This document shows, piece by piece, positions 12,601-24,254 of a DNA stretch of 64,000 nt. The stretch is from positions 431,749,324 to 431,813,323 of the forward strand of contig NC_073692.1 in the NCBI RefSeq assembly GCF_029784155.1, read 5' to 3'. Position 1 is the first letter of the stretch. Each line of letters starts with the position of its first letter. A model generated the notes under the pieces. That model was not told the origin of the DNA, made no database searches, and saw only the letters and a program-made list of their open reading frames with translations. Source of the DNA: Uranotaenia lowii (taxonomy: Eukaryota; Arthropoda; Insecta; Diptera; Culicidae). Both the position numbers and the translations under genes were made by a program.

Positions 12601-12829
12601 TGCAAGAGTGACACGCTCCTCCATCGTACTTCTATACACGCCAACACACGACGGTTAAACTCTCGTGTCATGTCGTGAGCCGTCGTCTCGCCAGACCACG
12701 TACGATCTTGAGTGAGGATGGGTGCGTGTCTCCCGTTCAGCCAGCGTAGAGCGAACTTCAAGTTACACAGTATCTTCTATTGATAAAAGAAGAAAAAATC
12801 CTATTTAGAATACATATTTGGATATCAGA

Positions 12830-13770
12830 GTATAAACACTTTTTGGCAATTTGGGAATCTAATAAAAAACAATTGACAACAGTCAAGATTCTTGTCGACA
12901 GTTCGGATTTCGGCAGCTAGGCTTCGCCGCCACGATTTTCTGGGTCTGCCTCTTCTTCGATGTCCTTCTGGATTCCATTTAAGCGCCTCTCTGCAAATCT
13001 CGTTTTCATCTCTTCGCAGCATGTGCCCAATCCATCTCCACTTAAGTTCCCGAATCACGATTTCTAGCGCCCTTTGATGACACCGGCGATGTAGTTCCTC
13101 ATTTGAGATCCAGATGCAAGGCCACCAAGCGCGGATGATATTCTGCAGGCAGTGGTTTACAAATACTTGCAGTTTTTGCGTCGCACTGCATATGTGCACT
13201 AAGTTTCGCACCCGTACAGCAAAACGGATTTGACGTTTGAGTTGAATATTCGGATTTTCGTTCGTAGAGAGAACTAGCGTGATCGCCAGATGTTTCGAAG
13301 ACTCGCAAACGCAAATCGGGCCTTTCTGATCCGGGTTTCGATGTCTTTCCTGGTACCACCATCAGGCGTTATCTGGCTACCAAGATACTGGAAGCACTCC
13401 ACTTTCTCAACTTGTTGCCCAGCTACCATGAAACTGGAGGGGTTTCTTGTGTTGATCTCCATCGACTTGGTCTTTCCGACATTGACTTTGAGACCTGCTG
13501 CCTTGGAACTTTCGGTGCGGTCGTCGAGTTTGCTCTGCATTTCCAGTTGTGTTTGGGCGAGCAAAACAATATCGTCAGCCAGGTCAAGGTCGTTCAGTTG
13601 CTCCATTGTTGAAAGATTCCACGGCAGTCCTCGGTTCGGTGCACAGTCGATCGATCCTGTCAGAATCTCATCTATTATAATTAGAAAGAGTAGCGGTGAT
13701 AAGATACATCCTTGTCTCACTCCAGCAGCTACCGGGTTTGGATCGGACAAGACGCTAGAGAAGACTGAAA
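12830..13770 (-). pseudogene. RTE-like non-LTR retrotransposon reverse transcriptase, 5'-truncated
   Basis: The minus strand opens with GVRQGCILSPLLFLIIIDEI. It continues with LNDLDLADDIVLLAQ (catalytic ADD box), ECFQYLGSQITPDGG and RKARFAFASLRNIW. After a frame change it continues LHRRCHQRALEIVIRELKWR, WIGHMLRRDENEICREAL and HRRRGRPRKSWRRSL to about 12870. This order and the basic GRP..WRRSLAAEI tail are typical of RTE-like or related non-LTR elements. The endonuclease and fingers are missing upstream of about 13770, where the sequence becomes AT-rich. At least one frameshift near 13270 makes it non-functional. Confidence 0.88.
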
Positions 13771-13774
13771 TTTG

Positions 13775-15585
13775 AGCCAGAATATACTAGAAATTTAACA
13801 TACAACTCACTAAACTTAAAAAAAAAAAATCAAATTTTTCCAAGTGAACGCACGATTTTAATTCTTAAGAATATATTGAAAGTTTGTTGCAACATTAGAA
13901 TCATAAAACATAATAAAATTATAAATTTCTGAAGCATTTTTTTTTATTTCAATAATTCAACACGCCCTTCTCGGGCTACTGCAATGATAATATACAGCGA
14001 AATTCGAGCCGGGGCTAAGCAGCAACAAGGCTACCAAACCAAACCAATCGAAGCGCAGCTGACCCAAACACTAACACCGCACAAGAAAGACTTAATGCAA
14101 CGACAAGGCTTCATTCATCTTGCCGAACGAACGAACGATCATCGATCAAGAAGAGGGGTGGGATTTGGGATTACCAGAACCAGAAGGAGACGCGGCCGGC
14201 ACCCTTAACACATACTTATACATCTGTAGCGTAGCGCACCGTTTTCACTTGGCACAGGCAGGATGTAAACAATCATATTGAGACAAGCGAAAAAAAATTC
14301 CCATAACAAAGCGAGAAGGGGGAGACGATTTTTTTTTTTTCAGAAAACCTCTTGAGGTGAGTAATCCAACACCCGGAACTTTTTTTTTTAATAATTGTCA
14401 ATTTTTCTAAACATAAGTGAATAATTTTCAAAAAAAAAATTAAAAAGTATTTTTGAACATTAAAAAAACCTAAACATAAAACAGTTTTTTTTAAATAATT
14501 ATTCTTTTCCTCACTTGAGTAAAGTAATTCAGGGATGTTGTGAAGGACTTCCAATTGAGGACACGTTGAGAGAAAAATGAACCTGCGAGAGGGTCCTCTT
14601 GATCAGCTTCCTGGGCCAGTTTGGTGTCGGTGGGAACAGATTTGTACGGATCATAAATCTAAGGAGTTTGGTGCTATAGCCTTATCCGGTTTGGCCATCT
14701 GGGAAATTCGAAGGTGTTGAGCGTCTTTTAAACGCTGTGTGAAGAAAACAAATCAATTCGATCGTGAGATTATGATTCTAAATTAAAATTATATTGTGTA
14801 AAAGTAATATTCTTAAGCTGTCCTTGTGTCCTTTTAATACAGATTGCAGTTATTGAAAATTTCATACACTTACACCTCGAATTCAGAATACAACAGTTAG
14901 CATAAAATATTCAAAATTCACAGTTAATTCATAATTCGAACTTCATGGTAAAAAGTATAGACTTTTTGGAAACTTTAGAACAGAATCTTTTGAATCTCTT
15001 TGATTTTTTTTCTTAAGTGAAATAATTTTTTAATTATATGCTCAAAATGGTCACAGGACGTCAGGTTTGTCCTTCATCCTTCATATCCTTCCAGTTTTTT
15101 TTTTCTATAATGTTTTGCTGAGCATGGGAAACAGTAAACCGAGCATAAAATGAACTCTGTTATGTTGAAGTGAGTGTGGGAATTTTTCTTTACCCTCTCC
15201 TACGTGTTTTTTTCTCTAGCTACGGTCTTGCACGGCCTATGCGTGGTTGATGATTCGCCCCTATACCTACATATGTTTGTAAATAGAAACATATCAAACA
15301 GAGGGGACGGGGTCCTTACCTGAAGACAACGTATGAGTTTGTTTTTCTCGCTATAGCGCGTTTTATTGAAATTTTTCGTTAAAAATTAAAAATATAAACT
15401 GTGGCAAGTTTTCAGCCTGAATAACTAAAAAACGAACACACACACATATAGGATCTCAGTGAAACTTCATGTTTCTTTGAAGAGATCTAAATTCTACTTA
15501 AGACTAAAGCGTACATCTTTCAAGGATATAATGGCTAGCATCTTACTAATGCTAACACCACCAGCCCACAGAAAGAGTACTATGT
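13775..15585. other. Intergenic, nothing coding recognised
   Basis: AT-rich, with a GC-richer patch at 13970-14260 that has a 74-residue frame without family features, several homopolymer tracts, and no RNA gene seen. Confidence 0.35.
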
Positions 15586-15586
15586 A

Positions 15587-15670
15587 TGCCGTGACCGAGA
15601 CTCGATCTCATGACCTCTGGCTTAGAAGACTTAAACGCTATCCTCTAGGCCACGGTCGGCGGCACAACTA
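15587..15670 (-). repeat. tRNA-derived SINE fragment
   Basis: On the minus strand an A-box-like TGGCCTAGAGG (15642-15652) is followed about 30 bases later by a degenerate B box, GAGATCGAGTCTC (15597-15609). The spacing is that of a tRNA internal promoter, but no cloverleaf with intact arms is evident. This matches tRNA-related SINEs of insects (Feilai-like). The tail was not delimited. Confidence 0.6.
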
Positions 15671-16109
15671 GACGTTTTTAATCTAAAACTTCAGGTCTAA
15701 TTATAAATTTGGAATCGATCGAAGTTTAGTTTTGAGATTGAGGAAACGATCTCAGAACGTGATTGACGAAACAACTACTTTCAGGAATTATGGTGTCAAT
15801 GGTTGCAAAATTTAAATTAAAATTGCAACATTAAATAGAACAATCAAACAAATTAAACAAACCTCGCAAACGATTTGTTTTATAACATTCAATCGTTTTT
15901 TTTTCTTTATTGTTTTATTAACGCTACATCTGTGGTTACATTATATTGACAGCGTACACTTTTTCCATTTAAAATTCTCTTGTTTCTCATCCGTTTTTTT
16001 CAAAATTTATAGTGTTGAAAAGCTTGTGAGTTGACCCAAATATAATTGTCATACAATATTGAGCTACATTCATTAACTTTAAAGTTATTCAAAGTCAAAG
16101 AAATTTTGT

Positions 16110-16530
16110 TTTGAAAAAACATGCTTCGGAAAAAGGCTATAAATCATGATTTAACTGCAGTTATTAAGTGCTCTAAAAAAAATTACATAATGCTTAAGTA
16201 AGCTGAAGTTGCACAAATTGAAATATTTTCAAATTTTTTTCTAAGATCGTGGCCACAAAAAATAGTATTAAAAAGTGGTATAAGCCGTACTTTTTTATCA
16301 ATCAACCACCAAAGCTGTTTCAGTCACAGTAGAAAAATTTAAAAATTGAAATGGAAAGAAGGCGTAATTTGTCACATTTCGGCATCTTTAGATTTTTAAA
16401 ATACGTAACACATAATTATTTACGACTAATTCAAATGTAACTGTTTTTCGAAATTTTTATCAATCTGCATTTTCTGAACCTATTCTAACACCTAAATTTG
16501 GCTTTGCACTGGATTTTGAGTCAATTAGTT
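16110..16530. repeat. Interspersed repeat, family member 2
   Basis: Diverged direct copy of 9660-10010. It shares AACATGCTTCGGAAAAAGGC, TCTAAGATCGTGGCCAC, AAGTGGTATAAGCCGTACTT and a CACTGGATTTTGAGT end. No coding capacity. Confidence 0.6.
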
Positions 16531-16539
16531 GCCAGTTAT

Positions 16540-17990
16540 GTGACTTATCAGGCAATTATGATTTTTTTTTGTCTTTCAATACTTTTATCAAATCAAAAAT
16601 AATCAATTCATTTCTTTGTAGGTTTTTTTTAGTGAAAAGTCAAAGGTTCAATTTTGTTGGATGATTCGAAGGGGTAGAAATTGCATTTCACAAAAAGTTG
16701 TTTTTTTAAAGGCTGCGAAATTTTCCATTTTCGCTGTTACTTTATTTATGATTCGTGCATTTCTGATCAGTGTATGAGTCTTTTAAGCAAAGGCTGTTGT
16801 GCAAATTGTCTATTGTTTTGGCGCTAATTGCATATTCAAAGGCGCTGATTGCCTTCACAGTTTATTAAGACGTCTGGCAGAATCTTTTCTTTGAACCGGA
16901 TATATAACTAAGCCTGTGATATAACTATCTAAGTTGATGTATTTTATTTATAAAAAAGTTTGTTTATAACGGGATATAATGATTGAAATCGATTCGTGAT
17001 TAAATGTTCATCCATTGTTTGGAAAATTCAACAAAGGAGGTGAATCTGAAGTATCGTGCAACGAATGCACGAACACAAGATCTTTTATCTGATAAAATGT
17101 CTTTCAAGTAAAAAAGATTAGGTACATTCCGTAAAATTTCACAAAAAAAGAGAAGGGGAGAGTGAGGATAATTGATCCTTTCAGCTCCTTTTTTTTCAGC
17201 TTTCGTTAGAATTCTAAAGAAAAAATACGAAAATATGGGTGCCCCTGGATTTATGCTTACCGCTAACGTTTCTTCGAATAAAAGCACATGGGTGACCAAA
17301 AAGGTAAATAATAAATTTGGATCAATCAAAACTAGAATATTTCTTGAGGCGAAAAAAGAATTTTGAATCAATAGGTGAAAGTTTGAATAAACACATTCTT
17401 TTGTTTGTTTACGATATTCAACCCTCTCTTTTCACGTGGTTTTCTAAAATCGGCATAAAACCAAAGTCAACCAATATTTCAACTTAGTTTTGGTGCAGAA
17501 TGTTTCAAACATGTAGATCTAACAAACCATACTAATTTCAACTGTTGGACAAGCAGTTGTCAAAAGCTACAGCTAAGATAAACTTTAAAAAATAACTGGA
17601 AATGGACCTATTTTTCAAAAAATTATCATTCCAGTAGCCTCGGAACTAATTGTTTTCTATGTTTTTCGATATAAAAAAAAACCGTCAGCAGTTTGATTTA
17701 AGGGTGGATTGAATTTTAGAGAAAAATCCCAAGTTAGGAAGCAGAGATGAAATATAGACCCCGTGTAAAGGCGAGATTGGGAAAAAACGACGAAAAATCG
17801 ACAAAAATGTTTGTTTAGTTTACCTTTCATAAGTACAAGTAGAAATTTCTCGATTTTAACAAAAATGATATGTAGTTATGAAGCAGTGTTTATATGTTTC
17901 AAAAATAAGGAAAAGGTTAAATACTACAACCGAAAGAGTACTGGAAATGAAGTTCATTTGCCAATTTTGGATATTTATCAATTTTGGTCA
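16540..17990. other. Intergenic, nothing coding recognised
   Basis: AT-rich. Overlapping frames at 17000-17371 on both strands show no domain features. Confidence 0.3.
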
Positions 17991-17999
17991 TTTCGTTTT

Positions 18000-18535
18000 T
18001 TTTAAATTTTTGTCATTATTTATTTATTTATGTCAATGTAGCCTTTCTTTAATTTTATTTTTTGTCATTTTTATGATTTTTAGTCATTTTTGCCCTTTTT
18101 TAAAATTTTTGTAGTTTTTTTTTTTAAATTTTTTTGCCATTTTTGTTATTTTTGTCATATTTGTTAGTTTTAACGATTTTCATTTATTTTAGTTGTATCT
18201 GTAATTTTATGTCGTTTTTGACATTTTTGTCATTCATGTCATTTATGTCATCAAAGTTAATTATGTCATGTTTACCATTTTTGTAGGTTTTGTCATTTTT
18301 GTAATTTGTTTCATTTTTTGTCATTTTTATCATTTATTCCGGTTTTGCCTATTTCTATCGTTCTTATAAATTCTGTCTTTTTTGTTATTTTTGGCATTTT
18401 TGGCTTTTTGATTATTTATGTAATTCTTGTAAATTTTGTCATTTTTACTGATTTGACATTCTTGTCGACAGTAATGATCGTTTCTGTAAATTTTATCATT
18501 TCACAAAAATAACAGAAACTTAATTCGGATTTCAA
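18000..18535. repeat. Decayed 9-bp satellite, inverted relative of the 3464-5812 array
   Basis: Many degenerate CATTTTTGT or GTCATTTTTGT words, for example TTTGTCATTTTTGTAATTTG near 18290. This is the complement of ACAAAAATG with heavy substitution and spacing loss. Spurious Phe/Ile/Val-rich frames result. Confidence 0.7.
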
Positions 18536-18702
18536 ATTCAAAATTCTTTCTAAAATTTATGTTTAAAAGTTTATATTTCTCAATTCCTACGAGTGACAAC
18601 AATTTGGAATCCTGTAAAATACGTATTTGGAATTAATATTTAGACTCAAGATCCTCAGTTCAGATTTATAACTAACAAGTTCCATTTGTATAGCAAAAGA
18701 TT

Positions 18703-18936
18703 TAAGGCCCTCAGAGCCAAGTAAGGGGTATAAGTGGATAAATGATCAATTTTAAGTTAATTATGCCAAACTGTATTTGATGTTTTCCAGATTTTTTAAT
18801 TTTTTTCCGTACTTTAACATTTTACAGAAAAATATAGATTAAAAAAAAATGTGGGAAATAGCAAAACACAGCAACTTAAAAGCGTGTTTTCTCGAGCTGT
18901 TAAGCACTTATACCTCTTTGGCTACAAGGGCCTCAT
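18703..18936. repeat. Foldback element, GGCCCTCAG family
   Basis: The left end reads GGCCCTCAGAGCCAAGTAAG then GGTATAAGTG. The right end carries the inverse, CACTTATACCTCTTTGGCTA then CAAGGGCC. Interior is AT-rich. Relatives lie at 23715-23906 and, as single ends, near 23190 and 23370. Confidence 0.65.
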
Positions 18937-18939
18937 TTG

Positions 18940-19440
18940 GCTTTCGAAATTGATAGTTCAGATTTTGAATCAAGAATTATAAATCATAGTTGGAATGTAT
19001 AATCGTAGATAATAAAAAATCCATAATCAGAATTTGAACATCATTCATATCGTTACATATCATTATCATTATTATTATCATTATTATCATTTCATACATT
19101 AGATTCGAAGAAAATGTAGGTACACAATTTTTAACGTACAATAAAATTTATTAATTCTTCCTCAGATGCACATTCAGTTATAAACCATTCGCTACGATGG
19201 GGGATAGACAAATCTAATGAAGTAGAAACCATAATTTCAATGTGTTTTTACTTTTGCTGGGTAAATATTCCCTCTATCACTTATAATAATAAAATAATTC
19301 ATGTTAACATTTATACTCATAGTTAAGAAGAAGAAGCTTTCTGATGATTCGATCAGTCTCAGAACAGTGTAATTTGAGTGATTTCATCTATGAAGTACAT
19401 ACGAGAACAAGCGGCATCCATTTGCACTAGATTGGCTAAT
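18940..19440. other. Intergenic, with RABL6 3' end region
   Basis: Contains a simple ATT/ATC repeat at about 19058-19095. An AATAAA on the minus strand at 19147-19152, about 300 bases past the RABL6 stop, may be its poly(A) signal. Confidence 0.4.
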
Positions 19441-19448
19441 AAGTCCTT

Positions 19449-21821
19449 TCAAATCGATTCGTAAGCATCGTCTTTGCTGAAGTCCTCGCTAGATTTCATC
19501 TCCTGCACGAAATCTTCCACGTGAGACTTTCGCTTGCGACGTCGCTCCTCTCGGGATTCGTCCTTTTCTCGGGTAGACTTTTTGGATTTCTTGTGTTTCG
19601 AACTTCGGTCCTTGTCCTTGTCCTTATCTTTACTCTAGAAAATTGTTTTTTTTTTGTTTAAACCTACGAATACTTTAGATAAAAATGTTGTTAAATATTA
19701 CCTTCTTACTGCTGCTACTTTTAACGCAAGTGACAGACACGTTCGAGCTAACATCTTCACCGCCTTCGGGTGATCGACGTTCCTTAGTGTCGAGGGACCA
19801 CGTTTCGCTACCATTCAGTGAACCAATCTCGTCCGGATCTCCAATGGAAGATTTGCCATCTTTCAGATGGACCCGGTCTAGCTCTAACTCCATACTGGAA
19901 AGAGAAAATGTGCGATCGACTACGACCGGATTCGGCGATGGAGCTTGATCTAGTTTCTCGAAGCCAGACAGGGGTTGCCTCCTGGTTGCCGATGCTGAGG
20001 AATGTTTGGAAGTGGCCATATCCAGCTCATGCTGATCGCCGCCCATATCATCATCGAACCTTGACACTAGCGGATTGTGGTTCGTATCATCATCGCTGTT
20101 AACAATAGGGAATGTATCAATACGTTTTACGAATTTTTGGTACAAGCTTTTCTGACTGCACAATTTTTTTAATTAATGCTGCTAACTAATATCGGAACGA
20201 TTGAATCGGTGGAACTAGCAAAATTTAATTCATTCCCTAAATCATGTGATTTAGGTTTGTTAGTAAAATAAATTTTGGATTGTAATTTTGCATAAGTTTC
20301 ATTGTTATTCAGAGAATGTTTCACGTAGGAAGCATTCAACTTCCCGAAAATTGAAAAGTTATATATACCTAGTCTCTCAAAGAAATGTTAGAAATTGTAT
20401 GCATAGCAGAAATTTTGAGATCAATTTAAACAATCGATGTTTGATCAATTAAAAACAATTACATAATTGTTATTTTCGTTATTTATAACTTTAGCATACC
20501 TTTCCGATTCAACGGCAACATTCGCTTCCATTCCGTTTCCTCCGTCAACATCGTCTAGGAACGATTTGTCCAATACACCGCCATCGGGACAGAACTCGTC
20601 GACATTGCTTATTTTTGCGGAAGGGGAACCGAAAGCTGAATTCTTATTACTCTCCTGCACAATCGCACCGATGGTAGCACTTTTGGGAATCCTGAGGGCA
20701 TCAATTCCTGGGGAAACTTGCTGAGATGGGGCTGGAGTGGTCACCTTCGGTGCTAGAACCTTGGCAGTGTTAACGGCTGAAGTGGAAGCAACCGCCAGGT
20801 GGCTATTTTTATCCGGAACGATTATCGGATGACCACCTCCGAGGATGATACTTTTAGTCGGACGGGGAACCGACTCCATAGGTGTACTGGGAGCCGAAAT
20901 ACTTTCCTTAGCTTTCTTACGGCTTATCAAGTTTTCAAGGAAATTAGTATAATCAGATTCTGTTGAATTAAGGAATTCATTAATCTCTAGTCGGCAGATG
21001 TCTGTGTCCTGTTCATTTTTTTTCATAGACGCTTCCAGAGCTGCCTTCTGCAAATACAGAAATGGTATTCCGAAAAATTTGTGCAATAATCGAAGGCCAA
21101 AACCGTTTCTCATAGAACTATCGCCGTAGATAATTTCAGCAGCACGTGATTGGCACGCTTCATCAATGAATCCCTGAATCTGGTCCTTGCTGACCACCCG
21201 ATGATGACCCATATCACAATGATTTCCCAGCAACAGAACTGGAATATCACTCGGAACTTTGGGCAATTCTCGACATACATAATCGAACGTCCATGCCTTC
21301 GTTATGTCCATCATCATCACAACACAATGGGTTCCCTTGTAGACATCGAGAAATTCGGCATCCAGCACCGGGATGTCTTCAGCGAGAGAATCTGTGTTGA
21401 GCTTGAGGGCTCCGGTTTTCTGCTTCGATTTTCCACGATCGACAACGTCCCAAACTTCGACCTTAACGATGTCGTCTGTGGCCTTGAAGGACCATTGAAT
21501 CGATGCCACCTGAATCTGTTCCGTCGGGTTGTACTGCTCGAGAAACGCTTTACCTTGTAACCGTTCCAATAGACAAGATTTTCCAACATTGCGATCGCCC
21601 TTGATGATAACTTTCACTGCAAAATGAATCAAGTATGAAAAAGCTGCACTCAACAAACATACGGTAACTTCCAACTTACTGTTATACTGCACTCCTCGGG
21701 AAAATTTCTTCTTGAGCGAGTCGGACATCTGCTGGCCAACGGATTCCGGCAGCGTTGACGAGCCACCCATCGCCTGGGGGCCGTCATTTTTGGTGGCTAA
21801 TTTTTTGAACACGTTAAACAT
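19449..21821 (-). CDS. Rabl6: RABL6 (Rab-like protein 6/PARF) GTPase
   Basis: Four coding exons on the minus strand (21821-21680, 21616-20500, 20095-19702, 19634-19449) with GT/AG borders and matching phases, giving 612 aa. The start at [13 protein letters not shown] agrees with the family N-terminus. Exon 1 ends GVQYN, and exon 2 continues [20 protein letters not shown] with the Walker A motif GDRNVGKS. The GTPase-like domain (about residues 48-230) includes [34 protein letters not shown] and [13 protein letters not shown]. Later [10 protein letters not shown] and LDKSFLDDV match the family's DEFVPD...SFLED patch, and the lysine-rich end closes DDAYESI. G3 and G4 deviate from classical Ras motifs (WDVVD, NHCD), as in RABL6 generally. 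The family is linked to cell proliferation and binds GTP; its insect role is little known. No frameshift or early stop. Confidence 0.95.
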
Positions 21822-22300
21822 CTTGAAGCTCAGCGCAGTGCTCAAAGATAGGATAAGAAATCGATGATGACGACGACAATGCAATCGGGTGTAGGTCGTG
21901 TAGGTTGTTGCAAAGCAGATAGTGATGAATGTTTCCAATCTCGTATACCGTTTGCTGCGCTAATTTCGCATTGCAAAACAGCAGGGATGATAGCCGCAAT
22001 CGAAAGTTAGAATTTGCCCTAGAATGGGCATTTTTTCTGCTGCAGATGTACCACTGATAAGATCCTGGCGAAATTTTCCTTAACGATTACACATCATCCA
22101 GACAGGACTTTTGTTGGCTTCGTCGAAGGCGAAAGGGTCGAGATTTTGAGATGACAGAATAACAGTACAGCAGAGAGACTGAGATGGAAATAGCCAACTT
22201 TCATAGTGCTCTTTCTTTTCTGGATGAACTCTGTCAGCGTTGCCAGTTAGATGACTTGTTGATATTCAAAGTATAATAAAATTTAAACACAATTTGCGAA
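21822..22300. other. Putative 5' flank of RABL6
   Basis: Moderately GC-rich region immediately upstream of the RABL6 ATG, with no other gene. Presumed 5' UTR and promoter by position only; no clear TATA or Inr was chosen. Confidence 0.35.
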
Positions 22301-23714
22301 GCTGCGTATTTGATTTGTATTTTGCTTATTCTATTCTGCTATTATTAATGCGCTTTTTATGCTTCCTATGTACAGAAAGCTATTCAAGCCCTTCAAGCTG
22401 CCGTTTCGAAAACAAAAAAAGTAGTCTTCATGATTCGTTTTCCGGACATCTGGCAACACTTAAACAAATGAACTCTACAAAAGTACGCAGCCATGTGAAG
22501 CGAACCGACAATGGGCAAGCGGCAAAATTTTAACAAATTAATTTTTTAGTCGAGAAACCTAATCAAAATTTAAAAAATCAAAACAGATTTGAATATCAAA
22601 TGTACTTAAACTAGAAATAAGATTTAATATGGAAATAAATTTGATAATGTTGATTCTTAATATTTAATATAATTTTTTTAAATTCAAAAAATTTGTAGTT
22701 TTTAAAATTTGGAAAAAAAACTTACACCTCATTCTCTATTCATATCTTTACCTTCTGGGATTGTGATAGCCGCGAATGCCATAAACGACTATAATCGGAA
22801 CAAAACTTCTCTGAAAAACTAATATTATCAATTAAAAAATACTAAGACTGCAGTTAAATTGATGTATTTTAGGGCGAAACATTAAATTAGTTGTTTTTCT
22901 CGTACTCAGAGGGCAAACTACTTGTTTAAAACGTCGTTCACCTCAACATACAAGTAGGTAACTAATATAGTTAGTATTTATCTTGTTCAATAAATAGCAA
23001 TTGAATTTCGAAAGATGTGCTGCTGTTGACATGCTGCTTGATTTTTTAATTCAATCGATTCTTTTTAAATAAGATATAAAATATCTGAGTATCGCACCAC
23101 ATGTTAATAACAGGCATGAAGAATCGATTGGTATACTTATCTCGAAATTGATGGTTTTGGAAGCCCTCTGACCGCGAGGGCCTCAATTAATCATAACTAA
23201 AAAAAATGGTTAGTTACAGTAGAGTACGACTAATATAACCAATACAAACTTCCGTGCTCTCTCACTCTCATATCCATAAATGTATTTTGCTTAGCATTTG
23301 AAACACGTAGATACAAAATAAAACATAATATATTATATTTATACCAGAAATACCCTCAAAGTAACTAAAACTGAGGCCCTCAGAATGCTATTTCAAAAAT
23401 CATCATCTTTAGTTAAATATACACATCCGATTCTTCACATCTCAATCTACGTTTGGAACAAAATTTAATTCAAGAAATTTATAAAATATCGAGCACTTCG
23501 ACAAATTTGAATAAGCTAATGAAAACTGGTAAGACAATAGTGTTTATATTAAGTTTAGTAGCAAATGCAGTTTACAGTCAAAATTAGTAGGAGTGAAACT
23601 GCCCCAACGACTACTCAAGTTTTATGATGAAAATTAAGATCTTCTAAATTTAAAAAATACAATTCTAATAATTGATAATTTACTTTAGAGATGTTGGCGA
23701 AATGCATTATCAAA
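22300..23714. other. Intergenic with single ends of the GGCCCTCAG repeat
   Basis: AT-rich. Words GAGGGCCTCAATT near 23180 and GAGGCCCTCAGAATG near 23370 are ends of the foldback family seen at 18703 and 23715. No coding sequence is recognised. Confidence 0.4.
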
Positions 23715-23906
23715 TGAAGGCCTTAGAATCAGAGGGAGATAAGTGCCAAAATCATCGATTTTGATTTAAGTTTTACACTTTGAATTAAAACTGTTCGAAT
23801 TTTAAAAAAATATATGAAAAATCGAGCACCTAACAATTTTGAAACGCGTTTTCTCGAAACTATCATTTGGGCACTTATCTGCCTCTGATTCTGAGGACCT
23901 TAAATG
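23715..23906. repeat. Foldback element, GGCCCTCAG family, second copy
   Basis: The left arm GGCCTTAGAATCAGAGGGAG then ATAAGTGCC is answered at the right by GGGCACTTATCTGCCTCTGA then TTCTGAGGACC. The middle contains GCGTTTTCTCGA, also present in the 18703-18936 copy. Confidence 0.7.
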
Positions 23907-23974
23907 TGAAAGCTATTTCCAAAAAGTACATAACAAAATGAAGAGTTAATCACCGTAAATTTATTTTACAAATT

Positions 23975-24254
23975 TATTTTATCGGCTATATCGGTGAAAT
24001 TTTATATTCTTTGAGGAAGAATATTTAAGAATTGAAAAATTATAGCCGGATAGAAGACTAGAATAAGTTGAAAGTAGGTCCGGGAGGAACAAAACGGTGA
24101 AATGTGATGAAAAGTTTTCCAAGTTAAAATTACCCTTCCGCTCATTTTCAACATCTTTCACCTTATTTTTATCTTCTATCCGTCTAAAATCTTTCAATTC
24201 TTAAATATTCTTTTTCAAAGAATATCAAATTTCACCGATATATCCGATATTTTA
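23975..24254. repeat. Foldback element
   Basis: Arms of about 110 bases. The left reads TTTATCGGCTATATCGGTGA, then GAAGAATATTTAAGAATTGA. The right reads the complement, TCAATTCTTAAATATTC, then CACCGATATATCCGATA. A central spacer of about 60 bases carries the GATGTTGAAAATGAGCGG block shared with 10836-10975. Confidence 0.7.

Noticed and set aside
15587..15670. Functional tRNA gene
   Set aside because: Only promoter-box words remain. No full cloverleaf can be drawn, and the setting is repetitive.
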